This document shows positions 37,655 through 46,321 of a stretch of DNA of 64,000 bases, piece by piece. Numbering within the stretch: the stretch's first letter is position 1; each line of letters opens with the position of its first letter. Below the pieces are notes generated by a model that saw only the letters and a program-made list of their open reading frames with translations, was not told the origin of the DNA and made no database searches. The position numbers and the translations under genes were made by a program. Origin of the DNA: Flavobacteriaceae bacterium (GTDB lineage: Bacteria > Bacteroidota > Bacteroidia > Flavobacteriales > Flavobacteriaceae); assembly GCA_002746415.1 (NCBI GenBank), contig NVXD01000006.1:62001-126000 (forward strand), written 5' to 3'.

Positions 37655-38137
37655 ATGAAGCATCTCTTGCTTATTATTTCATGGAAAAGGACCATGGTTC
37701 TTTCAATTTGCATACTCGCTATGCTTATAGTTCTTAATTTTTATGGAATATATACCAATAAGTTTTACTTCCTAAAGCCTGATAATTATATTTTCCCTAT
37801 TCTTGCTATAGTACATTTTGTATACTTGTACGTGGTACAGTTTAAAATAAGAGAGGATGAAGTTCCGGATATACAAATGCGAAATTTGGAATATGCGCTC
37901 TATATTATTCTTTTTGTATATCTATATAAACTGGTTGATTCTCTTAATAACTTGCTAAGTTTTGCAATATATAAAGATCATTTATTGCCGGATCCTTTTA
38001 AATTTATGTCTGTCCTTATACTGTATTTATATCTAATGCTGTTGTTGCTGACGTTCATTTCTTTTAAACATAGGAAAGACCAGGTTGGTAAATACGTATT
38101 TGATGACTTTAATCAAAATATTGATAGTTGGGATTGA
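37655..38137 (+). CDS. Four-helix membrane protein of unknown function
   Basis: A 160-residue integral membrane protein with four predicted helices (about 13-30, 45-62, 82-103, 120-138) and a charged C-terminus (HRKDQVGKYVFDDFNQNID). Not recognised. It is monocistronic, with an inverted repeat upstream and a bidirectional terminator after the stop. Confidence 0.65.
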   Translation: MKHLLLIISWKRTMVLSICILAMLIVLNFYGIYTNKFYFLKPDNYIFPILAIVHFVYLYVVQFKIREDEVPDIQMRNLEYALYIILFVYLYKLVDSLNNLLSFAIYKDHLLPDPFKFMSVLILYLYLMLLLLTFISFKHRKDQVGKYVFDDFNQNIDSWD

Positions 38138-38150
38138 TTACGGCATCACA

Positions 38151-38187
38151 AAAAAAAACCCAATGAAGGTCCATTGGGCTTTTTTAC
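38151..38187. terminator. Bidirectional terminator
   Basis: Stem CCCAATG / CATTGGG with an AAGGTC loop, preceded by eight A and followed by six T. It serves the plus-strand membrane protein gene and the convergent minus-strand lipoprotein gene. Confidence 0.88.
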
Positions 38188-38224
38188 TAAAAATCAAAAA
38201 CTAACTTAATTTATTAACTAATGT

Positions 38225-39112
38225 TTATCTGCTCACAGATCCTGAAGGGAAACTACCAGAAACATTATCATTCATTGCTTGAACACCCATTGCATCTGCT
38301 GGCACCATACCAACAAGTGGTTTTAAGGTAAATGGTGCTGGACTGTTATCTGGATAAGGCTCAATTGATATTACAGCTACGCCATTTCTTAAATCCGTAG
38401 GAAATGTTAAACCATCTGGAGCATTTACAAGAAAATCTTCTCCTGGAAATGGTGGGCTTGGGTTAGCACCACTAAAAGTGGCAGCATCATCTTCTCCTGT
38501 AACAGAAGTAAAAGTACCTGTAGTTACAGCAGCGCCATCTATTACAGCCCATCCTTCATATTTCCATCCATCGCTCAATGTAGGTAATTCTAATCCTACC
38601 ATAGGGCTACCAGAGCTATTGTCTAAAAACCAAATCCCACTAAATTCCTCTTCTGCAGCACCCGTTCCAGTTGGTGTAGCTAGAATATATTCCCCAGCAA
38701 TATTGGCAAAACTTTCAGCCACTGTACCTGTTGAAACAGTTGCAGAATTACCACTAAAATCACCAATCAATAATTTCGTGTCTGCTGGACCCGGTGCTGG
38801 ATCTGGTACTGGCTCTATGGTTAGCACAAAATTGGTAGCGCTATCCAAGGTTGCAGCATCCATTGAAAAGGAGCTTTGCGATAATTCTCCAGTGTCGCTT
38901 ACAGAAAAGGTCCCAGTAGAAATGGGTGCTCCATCAACAATAATCCACCCTTCATATAAGAAGTCACTCCCTAAATCTTCAAGTCCGTCTAAATTAAGTG
39001 TTAAATCGGACACTGCTGGTACATCTGGTATATCTGGTAAATCATCAGCATTATCACTACTACAACTTGCAAGAAGTAAACAAGCCCCTGCAAACATTAC
39101 TAAATTTTTCAT
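38225..39112 (-). CDS. Lipoprotein with two anti-sigma-K (RskA) C-terminal-like domains
   Basis: A 295-residue lipoprotein: signal with lipobox LLASCSS (Cys at about 17), an Asp/Pro-rich linker, then two copies of a domain that starts FLYEGWIIVDGAPISTGTF (about 50-70) and WKYEGWAVIDGAAVTTGTF (about 183-200) and ends VLTIEPVPDPAPGP / VISIEPYPDNSPAP. This pattern (YxLWxIxDGxPVxxGxF ... TLEPxxGSPxP) is what I know from the extracytoplasmic domain of RskA anti-sigma factors. Here there is no sigma-binding domain or membrane helix, so it is a surface or periplasmic lipoprotein. It diverges from the two-component system genes. Confidence 0.8.
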   Translation of the reverse strand: MKNLVMFAGACLLLASCSSDNADDLPDIPDVPAVSDLTLNLDGLEDLGSDFLYEGWIIVDGAPISTGTFSVSDTGELSQSSFSMDAATLDSATNFVLTIEPVPDPAPGPADTKLLIGDFSGNSATVSTGTVAESFANIAGEYILATPTGTGAAEEEFSGIWFLDNSSGSPMVGLELPTLSDGWKYEGWAVIDGAAVTTGTFTSVTGEDDAATFSGANPSPPFPGEDFLVNAPDGLTFPTDLRNGVAVISIEPYPDNSPAPFTLKPLVGMVPADAMGVQAMNDNVSGSFPSGSVSR

Positions 39113-39354
39113 AATTTTCTTTTTAAGTTATGGTACAAACTAACCTCATTCAATCATCAAGTGTGTCACAGAAAAGTAAACTTTCAGACTAATTTCATTA
39201 CACTTCTGTGATTATTTAACCATTATGTTAGTATCTTTCTTCCCACTGAAGAAGAAAATTCCAATTAAACAGGTGTCTGACAAAGGTTTTCTGTTTTTTG
39301 GCTTGAATGTGACATTTATGTGATACTTTTTAATTCCTTTTGTATACAGCTATT

Positions 39355-40056
39355 ATGAAACAGATATTAATTATTGAGGACGACCAAGAAATTATTAAAC
39401 TCTTGGAAATACATCTAAAGGACCATATTTATTCCACCGCAGTTGCAATGGATGGGGAAACGGGTTTACGCATGGCCATGGAGCATGATTATGATTTAAT
39501 AATATTAGATTTAACATTGCCCATTATGGATGGTGTAGAAGTATGTAGACAGCTACGTACAAAGAAAAATACACCTGTAATAATGCTAACTGCCAAATCT
39601 GAAGAAATAGATCGGGTGCTAGGTCTTGAGATTGGGGCTGATGATTATATCACTAAGCCATTTAGTATACGTGAACTATTGGCAAGAATAAAAGCCGTAA
39701 TGCGAAGAACCAATGCAAAAGCTATAGTTGCAGAAGAAGACAGCTCTACCCTATCCTTTGAAAATCTTTTTATAGATATCAATAAGCGGAAAGTATTGGT
39801 GAACAATGACAAAATTGAACTTTCTCCAAAAGAGTTTGAACTCTTGGTATTAATGGCAAGCAACCCAGGTAGAAATTATTCTAGAACAGAATTGTTGAAC
39901 ATCATTTGGGGGTATAATTTTGAGGGATATGAGCATACCGTAAACTCGCACATCAATAGACTAAGGGCAAAAATAGAATCCGACATGGCCAATCCCAATT
40001 ATGTGCTTACAACATGGGGAGTGGGTTATAAGTTTAATGAAGATATGGTAGCATGA
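39355..40056 (+). CDS. OmpR/PhoB-family response regulator
   Basis: A 233-residue DNA-binding response regulator (ATG at 39355; an in-frame TTG 15 bases upstream is less likely). Receiver domain 1-120 with acidic pair EDD, phosphoacceptor Asp52 in IILDLTLPIMDG, MLTAKSEE, and the lysine in YITKPFS; winged-helix domain about 135-230 with LSPKEFELLVLMASNPG and the recognition-helix region TVNSHINRLRAKI. Its stop overlaps the kinase start by 4 bases. Confidence 0.95.
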   Translation: MKQILIIEDDQEIIKLLEIHLKDHIYSTAVAMDGETGLRMAMEHDYDLIILDLTLPIMDGVEVCRQLRTKKNTPVIMLTAKSEEIDRVLGLEIGADDYITKPFSIRELLARIKAVMRRTNAKAIVAEEDSSTLSFENLFIDINKRKVLVNNDKIELSPKEFELLVLMASNPGRNYSRTELLNIIWGYNFEGYEHTVNSHINRLRAKIESDMANPNYVLTTWGVGYKFNEDMVA

Positions 40057-41540
40057 GCAAGACAGAAAGAACCCTTACACCAAAATTAATAAAGAAATTA
40101 TGGCTAGCTTTTATCCTGACCATATTGATAATGGCGGTATCGTATATCTTTATTACGGGCTATTTTGCAAATAAATACAACCAAGCAACCACACAAAAAT
40201 TAAATGCAGATGTAGCCAATCACCTTATTGAGGAAAAATTCCAAAATGCCTCTCCTTTTCTGGAAGATGGTAGTATAAACAAGCCTTTGTTTGGGGATTT
40301 AATGCATGATATGATGGCCGTAAATAGAAGTATAGAGGTATACCTTCTGGGAAATGATGGTACAGTGCAATATTCCGTTGTTTTAAGCCCAAGTGAACAT
40401 GAGGCTGCTAAAAAAGTTTCATTGGCACCCATTACATCTTTTATAGCCGATAAAGGAGAAAATTATGTTCTTGGCGACGACCCAAGGAATCCTGGGGAGC
40501 AAAAAATATTCTCAGCCGCCCCCTTTAAAGTTGGTGATAGAGAGGGGTATATATATGTAATCCTAGCTGGAGAAGAATTTCAGCTGATTAGTGATACGAT
40601 GTTAGCACAATACTTTACAAAATTGGGCATTGGTGCAACATTACTCACTATGTTCTTTGCAGCATTGGTCGGAGTATTGAGCATTTGGTTTTTAACAAAA
40701 AACCTTCGATTAATGACTCGCACCGTACGCAAATTTCAAGAAGGAGATTTAAGTGCAAGGATAATAAATCCAGAAAAATCTGATATAGAAGTGTTTGCAA
40801 GATCCTTTAATGAAATGGCGGATACCATTACTGGGAATATTGATAAAATGCAATCTGTAGATACCCTTCGGAGAGAGCTCATTGCCAATGTTTCACATGA
40901 CCTGCGTACCCCTTTGGCCGTTTTAAAAGGATACATTGAAACCTTACAAATTAAAAAAGACAGCCTTACCGAAGAAGAGAAACAGGAATATCTGCAAATT
41001 ACCCATTCCAATATAGACAAGCTTTCTGCTCAAATAAATCAATTGTTTGAATATTCTAAATTGGAAGCAGAACAGATAACACCTGTAAAAGAGCCCTTTT
41101 CCATTACGGAACTATCACATGACCTTATTGCTAAATTCAAAATGATTGCGGAAAACAAAAAAATTGAGTTGGTATTAGAAAACCCAGAAACCAATTGTAT
41201 GGTTTTTGCCGATGTGAGTTTAGTGGAAAGAGCACTACAGAATCTAATAGAGAATGCCTTAAAATATACGGAGCCTAAAGGCAAGGTTACCCTATCTATC
41301 ACTAAAAAAGAAAAAAATGTAGAAATATGTATTGCGGATACAGGTGCGGGAATTCCAATAAAGGAACAACCATTTATTTTTGACCGCTACAAACAAGTAA
41401 ATAAGAATTCGAAGAAGCAGGGGTATGGATTGGGATTGGCCATTGTAAAAAAAATAATGGATTTGCACGAGACCACCATAACAGTGCTGAGCAGACCTAA
41501 AGAAGGTAGCTCGTTTATTTTTAACCTGCCTGCATACTAG
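40053..41540 (+). CDS. HAMP-domain sensor histidine kinase
   Basis: A 495-residue transmembrane kinase, partner of the preceding regulator. Membrane helices at about 16-36 and 195-218 enclose a periplasmic sensor of about 160 residues; a HAMP domain (about 219-272), HisKA with His282 in NVSHDLRTPLAVLKG, and HATPase with NLIENALKYT, DTGAGIPI and GYGLGLAIV complete it. The sensor part (NRSIEVYLLGNDGTVQYSVV) resembles a double-Cache/PAS-like fold; ligand unknown. Followed by a terminator. Confidence 0.95.
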   Translation: MSKTERTLTPKLIKKLWLAFILTILIMAVSYIFITGYFANKYNQATTQKLNADVANHLIEEKFQNASPFLEDGSINKPLFGDLMHDMMAVNRSIEVYLLGNDGTVQYSVVLSPSEHEAAKKVSLAPITSFIADKGENYVLGDDPRNPGEQKIFSAAPFKVGDREGYIYVILAGEEFQLISDTMLAQYFTKLGIGATLLTMFFAALVGVLSIWFLTKNLRLMTRTVRKFQEGDLSARIINPEKSDIEVFARSFNEMADTITGNIDKMQSVDTLRRELIANVSHDLRTPLAVLKGYIETLQIKKDSLTEEEKQEYLQITHSNIDKLSAQINQLFEYSKLEAEQITPVKEPFSITELSHDLIAKFKMIAENKKIELVLENPETNCMVFADVSLVERALQNLIENALKYTEPKGKVTLSITKKEKNVEICIADTGAGIPIKEQPFIFDRYKQVNKNSKKQGYGLGLAIVKKIMDLHETTITVLSRPKEGSSFIFNLPAY

Positions 41541-41564
41541 GGTTAAAAATTGCTATGAAAGCGG

Positions 41565-41595
41565 AAGCCCCTCAGAAATGAGGGGCTTTTTGTTT
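41565..41595 (+). terminator. Rho-independent terminator
   Basis: Perfect 10-bp stem AAGCCCCTCA / TGAGGGGCTT with a GAAA loop and a T run, 24 bases after the kinase gene. Confidence 0.92.
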
Positions 41596-41737
41596 TTAAT
41601 TGACTGACTTCCAGACCAAAACATATATGCTTTTATGAATTTGCAATAATTATGGTTACATTACAGCACCCCCAGTCAATGCCAACAAGCGGATGAAGGT
41701 TGTCTATTTCAAAAATGAAATTCAAGAAAGTAGGATA

Positions 41738-41878
41738 TTATACTTTTGGTAGAATTCCTAAAACTCTATTAGGCGTCAGGCCTTCATATTTTTCAAAATT
41801 CTTTAAATGTAGGTGTAGCTTCAACTTATATTTTATTGTTGTTATGACGTCTTTAGGTACTGCAATTTGACCATTGAT
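41738..41878 (-). pseudogene. Coding-like remnant in a 378-base spacer
   Basis: The spacer 41541-41918 holds, apart from the terminator, a minus-strand frame of 46 codons that is open from a stop at 41881-41879 to a TAA at 41738. It reads GQIAVPKDVITTIKYK near its start and FEKYEGLTPNRVLGILPKV at its end, a composition more like real protein than chance, but there is no start codon. It looks like the 3' end of a decayed gene. I cannot name the family. The rest of the spacer shows nothing I can support. Confidence 0.3.
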
Positions 41879-41918
41879 TTAAATAAAACCACCTTTTGGT
41901 TTTCAAAAATAAAGACAT

Positions 41919-42623
41919 ATGAAAAAATTTCAAAAAGCACATTTATGGATGATCATACCCTTCGTTATTGCCTTTATGGGTTTTTATTTCTCCTATTGGA
42001 GTGTGTTTACTGAGGCTCCCTTTCATCAGCATTTACATGGGCTAACGGCAACGGCATGGTTTATTTTAATTATCGTTCAACCCTATTTATATCAAAAATC
42101 AAAAATGAAATTGCACCGAAAATTGGGTGTAATAGGTGTTTTTCTGGCTGGAGGCGTTGTTTTTTCTGCCTTGCAAATTATCCCCATCAACCTAACATTA
42201 GAAAAAGTTGAAGAATCTCTAAGGTATAGTTTCATTTTTGTAGATTTTATATTTGTAATTGGTTTTTCATATGCCGTAATAATGGCGGTGATACATAAAA
42301 AAAACATTAATCTTCATGCCAGATATTTGTTCTCTTCAGTGTTTTGGGTAATGCTTCCAGCCCTTAGTAGGTTGCTTTATTTTCCACAATTAATAACGTA
42401 CGGATACCCAACTCCAGTATCCTTTGAGCAATGTATTTATATAGCTGGCGCAACCATATTAATTGTTCTTGGCATATTAATTTTCCTAGATTATAGGAAA
42501 GACAGAAAATTTTATACTCCCTATATTTTAACTGCCGCAGTAACGGCTATTGTACTGTTGTTATGGAATTATTTTGGTCATGCAGTATGGTGGCGCAAAT
42601 TTTGTCATATGCTATTGGAATAG
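41919..42623 (+). CDS. Seven-helix membrane protein with conserved histidines
   Basis: A 234-residue integral membrane protein with about seven helices. Histidines sit at helix ends in a pattern common to haem-binding membrane proteins: HQHLHGLTATAW, KMKLHRKLG, INLHARYL, and FGHAVWW at the C-terminus. The pattern recalls DUF2306-like proteins, but I cannot be sure. It stands alone, 300 bases from the upstream kinase gene and 187 bases before the methyltransferase. Confidence 0.6.
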   Translation: MKKFQKAHLWMIIPFVIAFMGFYFSYWSVFTEAPFHQHLHGLTATAWFILIIVQPYLYQKSKMKLHRKLGVIGVFLAGGVVFSALQIIPINLTLEKVEESLRYSFIFVDFIFVIGFSYAVIMAVIHKKNINLHARYLFSSVFWVMLPALSRLLYFPQLITYGYPTPVSFEQCIYIAGATILIVLGILIFLDYRKDRKFYTPYILTAAVTAIVLLLWNYFGHAVWWRKFCHMLLE

Positions 42624-42810
42624 ATAATAGTAGGTCAAATAACATGGCCTAAAATTCCCACAAAGCATATGTTGCTTATTGTTTATGATTTTATGTAACT
42701 ACAAGTAGTTCAACTACCTATATTTATGATAGAACATTTTTATACCTAACTTTACTATAGGAGCTTTCCCAAATTGTTTGGACTGTTTCGCTTTCAAAAC
42801 CTGACCTATC

Positions 42811-43593
42811 ATGAAAATATCAGTCAACCGAAAAAACAAAAAGCAATTCGCGAAAGGGCTTAAAAGCGCACCGGCCAAAACAAATTATAAATATAGCTTT
42901 GATAAGCTGCTTGGTAGATATAGAATAACTTGGAGGGATGAAATCAATGAGTATATGGTTAAATCTTTGTCAAGAATTAAGGATTTTGATGGTTATGCGC
43001 CTAAAATTTCATCAGTTAAATATATTGTTCCTGCAATTACAACATACATGGAATCCAAAAAAGGGTTTATTTTACGAAAACCTATTCCGTTTATCGTATT
43101 TGATGCCATACATAAATTTGATGCAATATTATCCCCTGGAGATAAAGTGCTAGAATTTGGTTCGGGAAATTCTACACTATGGTTTTTGGAAAAACAATGT
43201 AGGGTATCTTCCTTTGAGCACTCCACAACATGGCATAAGGTTTTAAATGAGTACATAAATTCCACCCGTTATAGTGAAGAAACTCTTAATCACTTTTCTT
43301 ACCATATTTCTGAGAATAAAACCACTTGGAAACATATTGAAGAAATGGATGATGAAAGTTTTGACCTGATTTTGGTTGATAGCGCAAATGAATTTAACAA
43401 CAGAAATGAATGCATAGAACGATCCTTTCCGAAGCTTAAGAAAGGAGGTTGGATGGTCTTGGACAATTCAGATCATCCAAACAATTGGCCTGGTGGTTTA
43501 TATATGGACGCTATGTATGAACGCATCAGGTATACTGGCTTTGCAGCAATGGGGTTGTATATAAGTCAAACTAGTTTTTGGCAAAAAAAATAA
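42811..43593 (+). CDS. Class I SAM-dependent methyltransferase-like protein
   Basis: A 260-residue protein with a basic N-terminus and a Rossmann domain: VLEFGSGNSTLWFLE is motif I (about 111-125), SSFEHSTTWHKVL is motif II-like, DLILVDSANEFNNRNE follows, and LKKGGWMVLDNSDH is the strand-5 region. The acceptor is unknown; proteins of this type occur in polysaccharide and small-molecule modification. No signal peptide. Isolated gene. Confidence 0.75.
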   Translation: MKISVNRKNKKQFAKGLKSAPAKTNYKYSFDKLLGRYRITWRDEINEYMVKSLSRIKDFDGYAPKISSVKYIVPAITTYMESKKGFILRKPIPFIVFDAIHKFDAILSPGDKVLEFGSGNSTLWFLEKQCRVSSFEHSTTWHKVLNEYINSTRYSEETLNHFSYHISENKTTWKHIEEMDDESFDLILVDSANEFNNRNECIERSFPKLKKGGWMVLDNSDHPNNWPGGLYMDAMYERIRYTGFAAMGLYISQTSFWQKK

Positions 43594-43632
43594 AGATTTT
43601 AAACATTAAGATTCATTAAACAAAATCCTCAG

Positions 43633-43662
43633 GCAACCTTTTTATACCTTTAAGCGTCTTAT
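43633..43662 (+). promoter_or_regulatory. Candidate ECF-type promoter upstream of DUF5694-like gene
   Basis: GCAACC (43633-43638), 17 bases, then GTCTTAT (43656-43662). AAC and GTC cores 16-17 bases apart fit ECF sigma promoters. The same GCAACC ... GTCTT(T/A) arrangement occurs upstream of the ECF sigma gene at 57647. Transcription would start about 50 bases before the ATG at 43717. Confidence 0.4.
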
Positions 43663-43716
43663 CAGTAATATCATAAATCTGTCTAATTTTAATTTGGCTT
43701 CAATACTCATTTCCCT

Positions 43717-44568
43717 ATGAAAAACATTTTCATTCTATCAATTGCATTTTTAATTTTTAGCTGTAAAAAAGAGCAAGCAAAACCAATTGAAAGTTTAAAC
43801 AATAAAGAAGTATTGCTTATTGGAACATTTCACTATAATAACCCAGGGGCAGATGTTGCCAAAACAAAATCATTCGATATTCTAAGTAAAACGTCCCAAC
43901 TTGAATTAGAGGAAATTGCTACAAGCATAAAAACGTACAATCCAACCAAAGTGTTTGTAGAATGGCCCTATAATGAGCAACAAGAATTGGACTCCCTTTA
44001 CCATTTATATCAAAAAAATAACTATTTCACAAATGACAGCCTTTCTGATTTCTATTTAAAAAATGAAATATTCCAATGGGCATTTCGAATTGCAAAAATG
44101 AATGGTCTTGACAAGGTTTATGGAATTGATTACACTGAAACAGCATTCCCCTATGGAGAAGTCATGCAGGACATTGAAAACAATAATCAAGATAAACTCA
44201 AAGGGAAAATAGAAGAGGCAATAGCTAAATTCACAGCAGATTTTGATAATAAAATTGATGCTGGGGCTTCCTTAAAGGAGCTCACTTATTATGTAAACAG
44301 TTCCAAAATGAGGTACTTTTCTAACGATTTACACAACAATGTTTTGTCTATTGCAGGAGGACCAAACGATCTCAATGGCCCTTTTTTAACATCTGAATGG
44401 TACAAGCGAAATATTTATATGTGGTCCTTCATTCAAAAAAACACAGCTCCCACAGATAAAAGAATAATGGTATTACTAGGCTCTAGTCATGCAGCTATGC
44501 TAGAACTGTTCATCAAAGAAAATAGAGAATGGAGCATTCGGGAGTTGCAAGAAATTGTTGAAAAATAA
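43717..44568 (+). CDS. DUF5694-like lipoprotein
   Basis: A 283-residue lipoprotein (signal ending LIFSCKK). The mature part begins EVLLIGTFHYNNPGADVAK and continues TKVFVEWPYNEQQE, which is what I know of DUF5694, a family related to the TraB/EreA/ChaN-like fold with conserved His, Glu and a late His (LLGSSHAAML, about 252-261). The GTFH, E and SHA residues probably form a catalytic or metal site. Envelope location; function unknown. Preceded by an ECF-like promoter. Confidence 0.75.
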   Translation: MKNIFILSIAFLIFSCKKEQAKPIESLNNKEVLLIGTFHYNNPGADVAKTKSFDILSKTSQLELEEIATSIKTYNPTKVFVEWPYNEQQELDSLYHLYQKNNYFTNDSLSDFYLKNEIFQWAFRIAKMNGLDKVYGIDYTETAFPYGEVMQDIENNNQDKLKGKIEEAIAKFTADFDNKIDAGASLKELTYYVNSSKMRYFSNDLHNNVLSIAGGPNDLNGPFLTSEWYKRNIYMWSFIQKNTAPTDKRIMVLLGSSHAAMLELFIKENREWSIRELQEIVEK

Positions 44569-44678
44569 TTGCGTTTGACAAAGTTTTTTTAAGAAACTAG
44601 CTCAAATAGTGACAGATTGATATGTTTGTAAGTATATGATACATAGTGTATTGTAAAAACATCAATCAAAATTAAAGT

Positions 44679-45113
44679 ATGAAGTTACAATCAGTAAACA
44701 CCGTAGCTGTAAAAAACCCACCCAAATGGAGGCTTCATATCATGAGAGCACTCTTCTTTCTAAATTTTATCAGTGTAGGCTTTGACAATTGGTCAAAGGT
44801 GCTATTTCCAGAAGAACAATTGGACCTAATGACTGGTGTTGCCGTTAGTTTTTGGGCCGGATTTGCATTGCTTAACCTAATCGGAGTTAGGTTTCCTTTA
44901 AAAATGCTACCTATTCTAATGTTGCAATTACTGTATAAATCTGGTTGGATTCTTGGAACTTACCTACCCGCTAAAAGTTCAGGCCTATTAGATGCTGGTC
45001 TAAAAGAATTCTTTTGGATTTGTATAGCAGGAATAGTTTTAAATTTATTTATAATACCCTGGGGTTATGTGTATCGAGAGTATCTTAAGAACTTCTTTAA
45101 TTTTAAGAAATAA
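44679..45113 (+). CDS. Small integral membrane protein, unknown
   Basis: A 144-residue protein with four hydrophobic segments (about 23-40, 52-70, 76-94, 111-130) and a basic C-terminus. The FDNWSKVLFP segment after helix 1 and LLYKSGWILGTYLPA are the most distinctive parts. Family not recognised. First of several small membrane-protein genes here; 97 bases before the next one. Confidence 0.6.
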   Translation: MKLQSVNTVAVKNPPKWRLHIMRALFFLNFISVGFDNWSKVLFPEEQLDLMTGVAVSFWAGFALLNLIGVRFPLKMLPILMLQLLYKSGWILGTYLPAKSSGLLDAGLKEFFWICIAGIVLNLFIIPWGYVYREYLKNFFNFKK

Positions 45114-45210
45114 GGGATAAGATGAGGCGATTTTCATAAGATAAATGCTGAATTAATACACATTTATTTCCTTAACTTCGAATAACAAACCACTAAACAT
45201 TAATTTTATA

Positions 45211-45651
45211 ATGAACAAACGATTACTTTTTGGCCGTATTTTGATGACTATTGCTACTTTGATTTATGGTATTATTCCACCAATTGTTGATCTTACAAAA
45301 ACACATGTATTTCACCATGATTGGACGCCACATTCCAAAATGCATATGGTTTGGCTACTAGGCACAAATACGCTGGTTTCCTTTCTTGCGCTTTACTTTC
45401 TTTGGTGGCATCATAGCAAAAGTAACTTTGGTATTCAGATGAATGGAATTCTAGGCCTGTGTGTCTACGGTGGTTTTATGATTAGTGCAGCAACCGCACC
45501 AGTTTATGGTGGGGCTATGAGCGATCACGATGGCGTACCTTCTATTGCAGGAATAGATTCTAACATTTTAGCATTTTCAACTGCTTTAGGATTGCTATTG
45601 CTTGGATGGTTATTTGCTAAGAATCAATTTAACAAGTCAAAAAAATCCTGA
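45211..45651 (+). CDS. DUF6640-like membrane protein
   Basis: A 146-residue four-helix membrane protein. The segment GIIPPIVDLTKTHVFHHDWTPHSKMHMVW with its histidines and the following ALYFLWWHH resemble the DUF6640 family as I remember it, which may be related to haem or quinone proteins, but the function is unknown. The gene lies 205 bases before the MarR regulator on the same strand, so it could be one of its targets. Confidence 0.6.
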   Translation: MNKRLLFGRILMTIATLIYGIIPPIVDLTKTHVFHHDWTPHSKMHMVWLLGTNTLVSFLALYFLWWHHSKSNFGIQMNGILGLCVYGGFMISAATAPVYGGAMSDHDGVPSIAGIDSNILAFSTALGLLLLGWLFAKNQFNKSKKS

Positions 45652-45817
45652 ATTTTTGACAGCACCGTTGGGTAAATGTTGGTTTTGTTTGTTAAAATTT
45701 GATAAACGGCCCTTCTTAAGTATTGTGGTTATTTGCTTACTGAAGCAAATAATGTCTTTTAATTAATAACAATCAAAACCTTCAACAAGTGCAAATGAAA
45801 CTTGATCCAATTATCAT

Positions 45818-45851
45818 AAAGTTGTATTTACAACTTTTTTGCTTAACTTTA
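45818..45851 (+). promoter_or_regulatory. Promoter with overlapping palindromic operator of the MarR gene
   Basis: A perfect inverted repeat with 9-bp arms AAAGTTGTA and TACAACTTT and a TT centre (45818-45837) lies 18 bases before the MarR ATG. Its left arm contains the TTG (45822-45824) of a TTG-N19-TAACTTTA promoter (TAACTTTA at 45844-45851), so a repressor bound here would block RNA polymerase. The start point would fall at or next to the ATG, which implies a leaderless or almost leaderless message. Confidence 0.6.
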
Positions 45852-45855
45852 GACC

Positions 45856-46284
45856 ATGAAAGAGCTAAAGACCTATCCAAATATCAATCATTTTAATCCT
45901 TCCGATTGTATATCAGGTAAAATCATGAGATGTAATCGCATAGTGGCTAATGTCTTCAGAAAACATTTAATGCAATTCAATATCACTAATAGTCAATTGA
46001 GTATTGTTTTTGTTATTGCGAAAGTTGAAAATTGCAATCAGAAAAAAATATCAGAAGTACTTTATTTAGAAAAGTCAACCGTTAATAGAAATATAACAAG
46101 ATTGCTAGCACATAAGATTATTACATACACGGATAGAAAAAACCTTATGCTGACAACAGAGGGTAAACAATTATTAAATACTGTGATACCCTTTTGGGAA
46201 AAGGCAATGACAGAAATAAGAGCTATCCTTGAGGATGAAGGAGCTAATGCACTTAATGCCTTACACAAACAATTGACCCATTAA
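45856..46284 (+). CDS. MarR-family transcriptional regulator
   Basis: A 142-residue winged-helix protein. The dimerisation helix is KIMRCNRIVANVFRKHLMQF, the recognition part is KKISEVLYLEKSTVNRNITRLLAHKIITY, and the wing is TDRKNLMLTTEGKQLL. MarR proteins usually repress their own gene and neighbours and respond to small phenolic or oxidising ligands; the perfect palindrome just upstream supports autorepression. No conserved N-terminal Cys of the OhrR kind is seen. The next gene is 38 bases downstream and probably cotranscribed. Confidence 0.88.
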   Translation: MKELKTYPNINHFNPSDCISGKIMRCNRIVANVFRKHLMQFNITNSQLSIVFVIAKVENCNQKKISEVLYLEKSTVNRNITRLLAHKIITYTDRKNLMLTTEGKQLLNTVIPFWEKAMTEIRAILEDEGANALNALHKQLTH

Positions 46285-46321
46285 AACAATCTAATAGTAC
46301 TACAACTCTAAAAATATAGCC

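Noticed and set aside
38478-39143. A 221-codon plus-strand ORF opposite the lipoprotein gene
   Set aside because: It is the antisense shadow of a gene with a lipobox and clear domain repeats; its own composition is Ser/Pro/Val-rich as expected for a shadow of Thr/Gly-rich protein.
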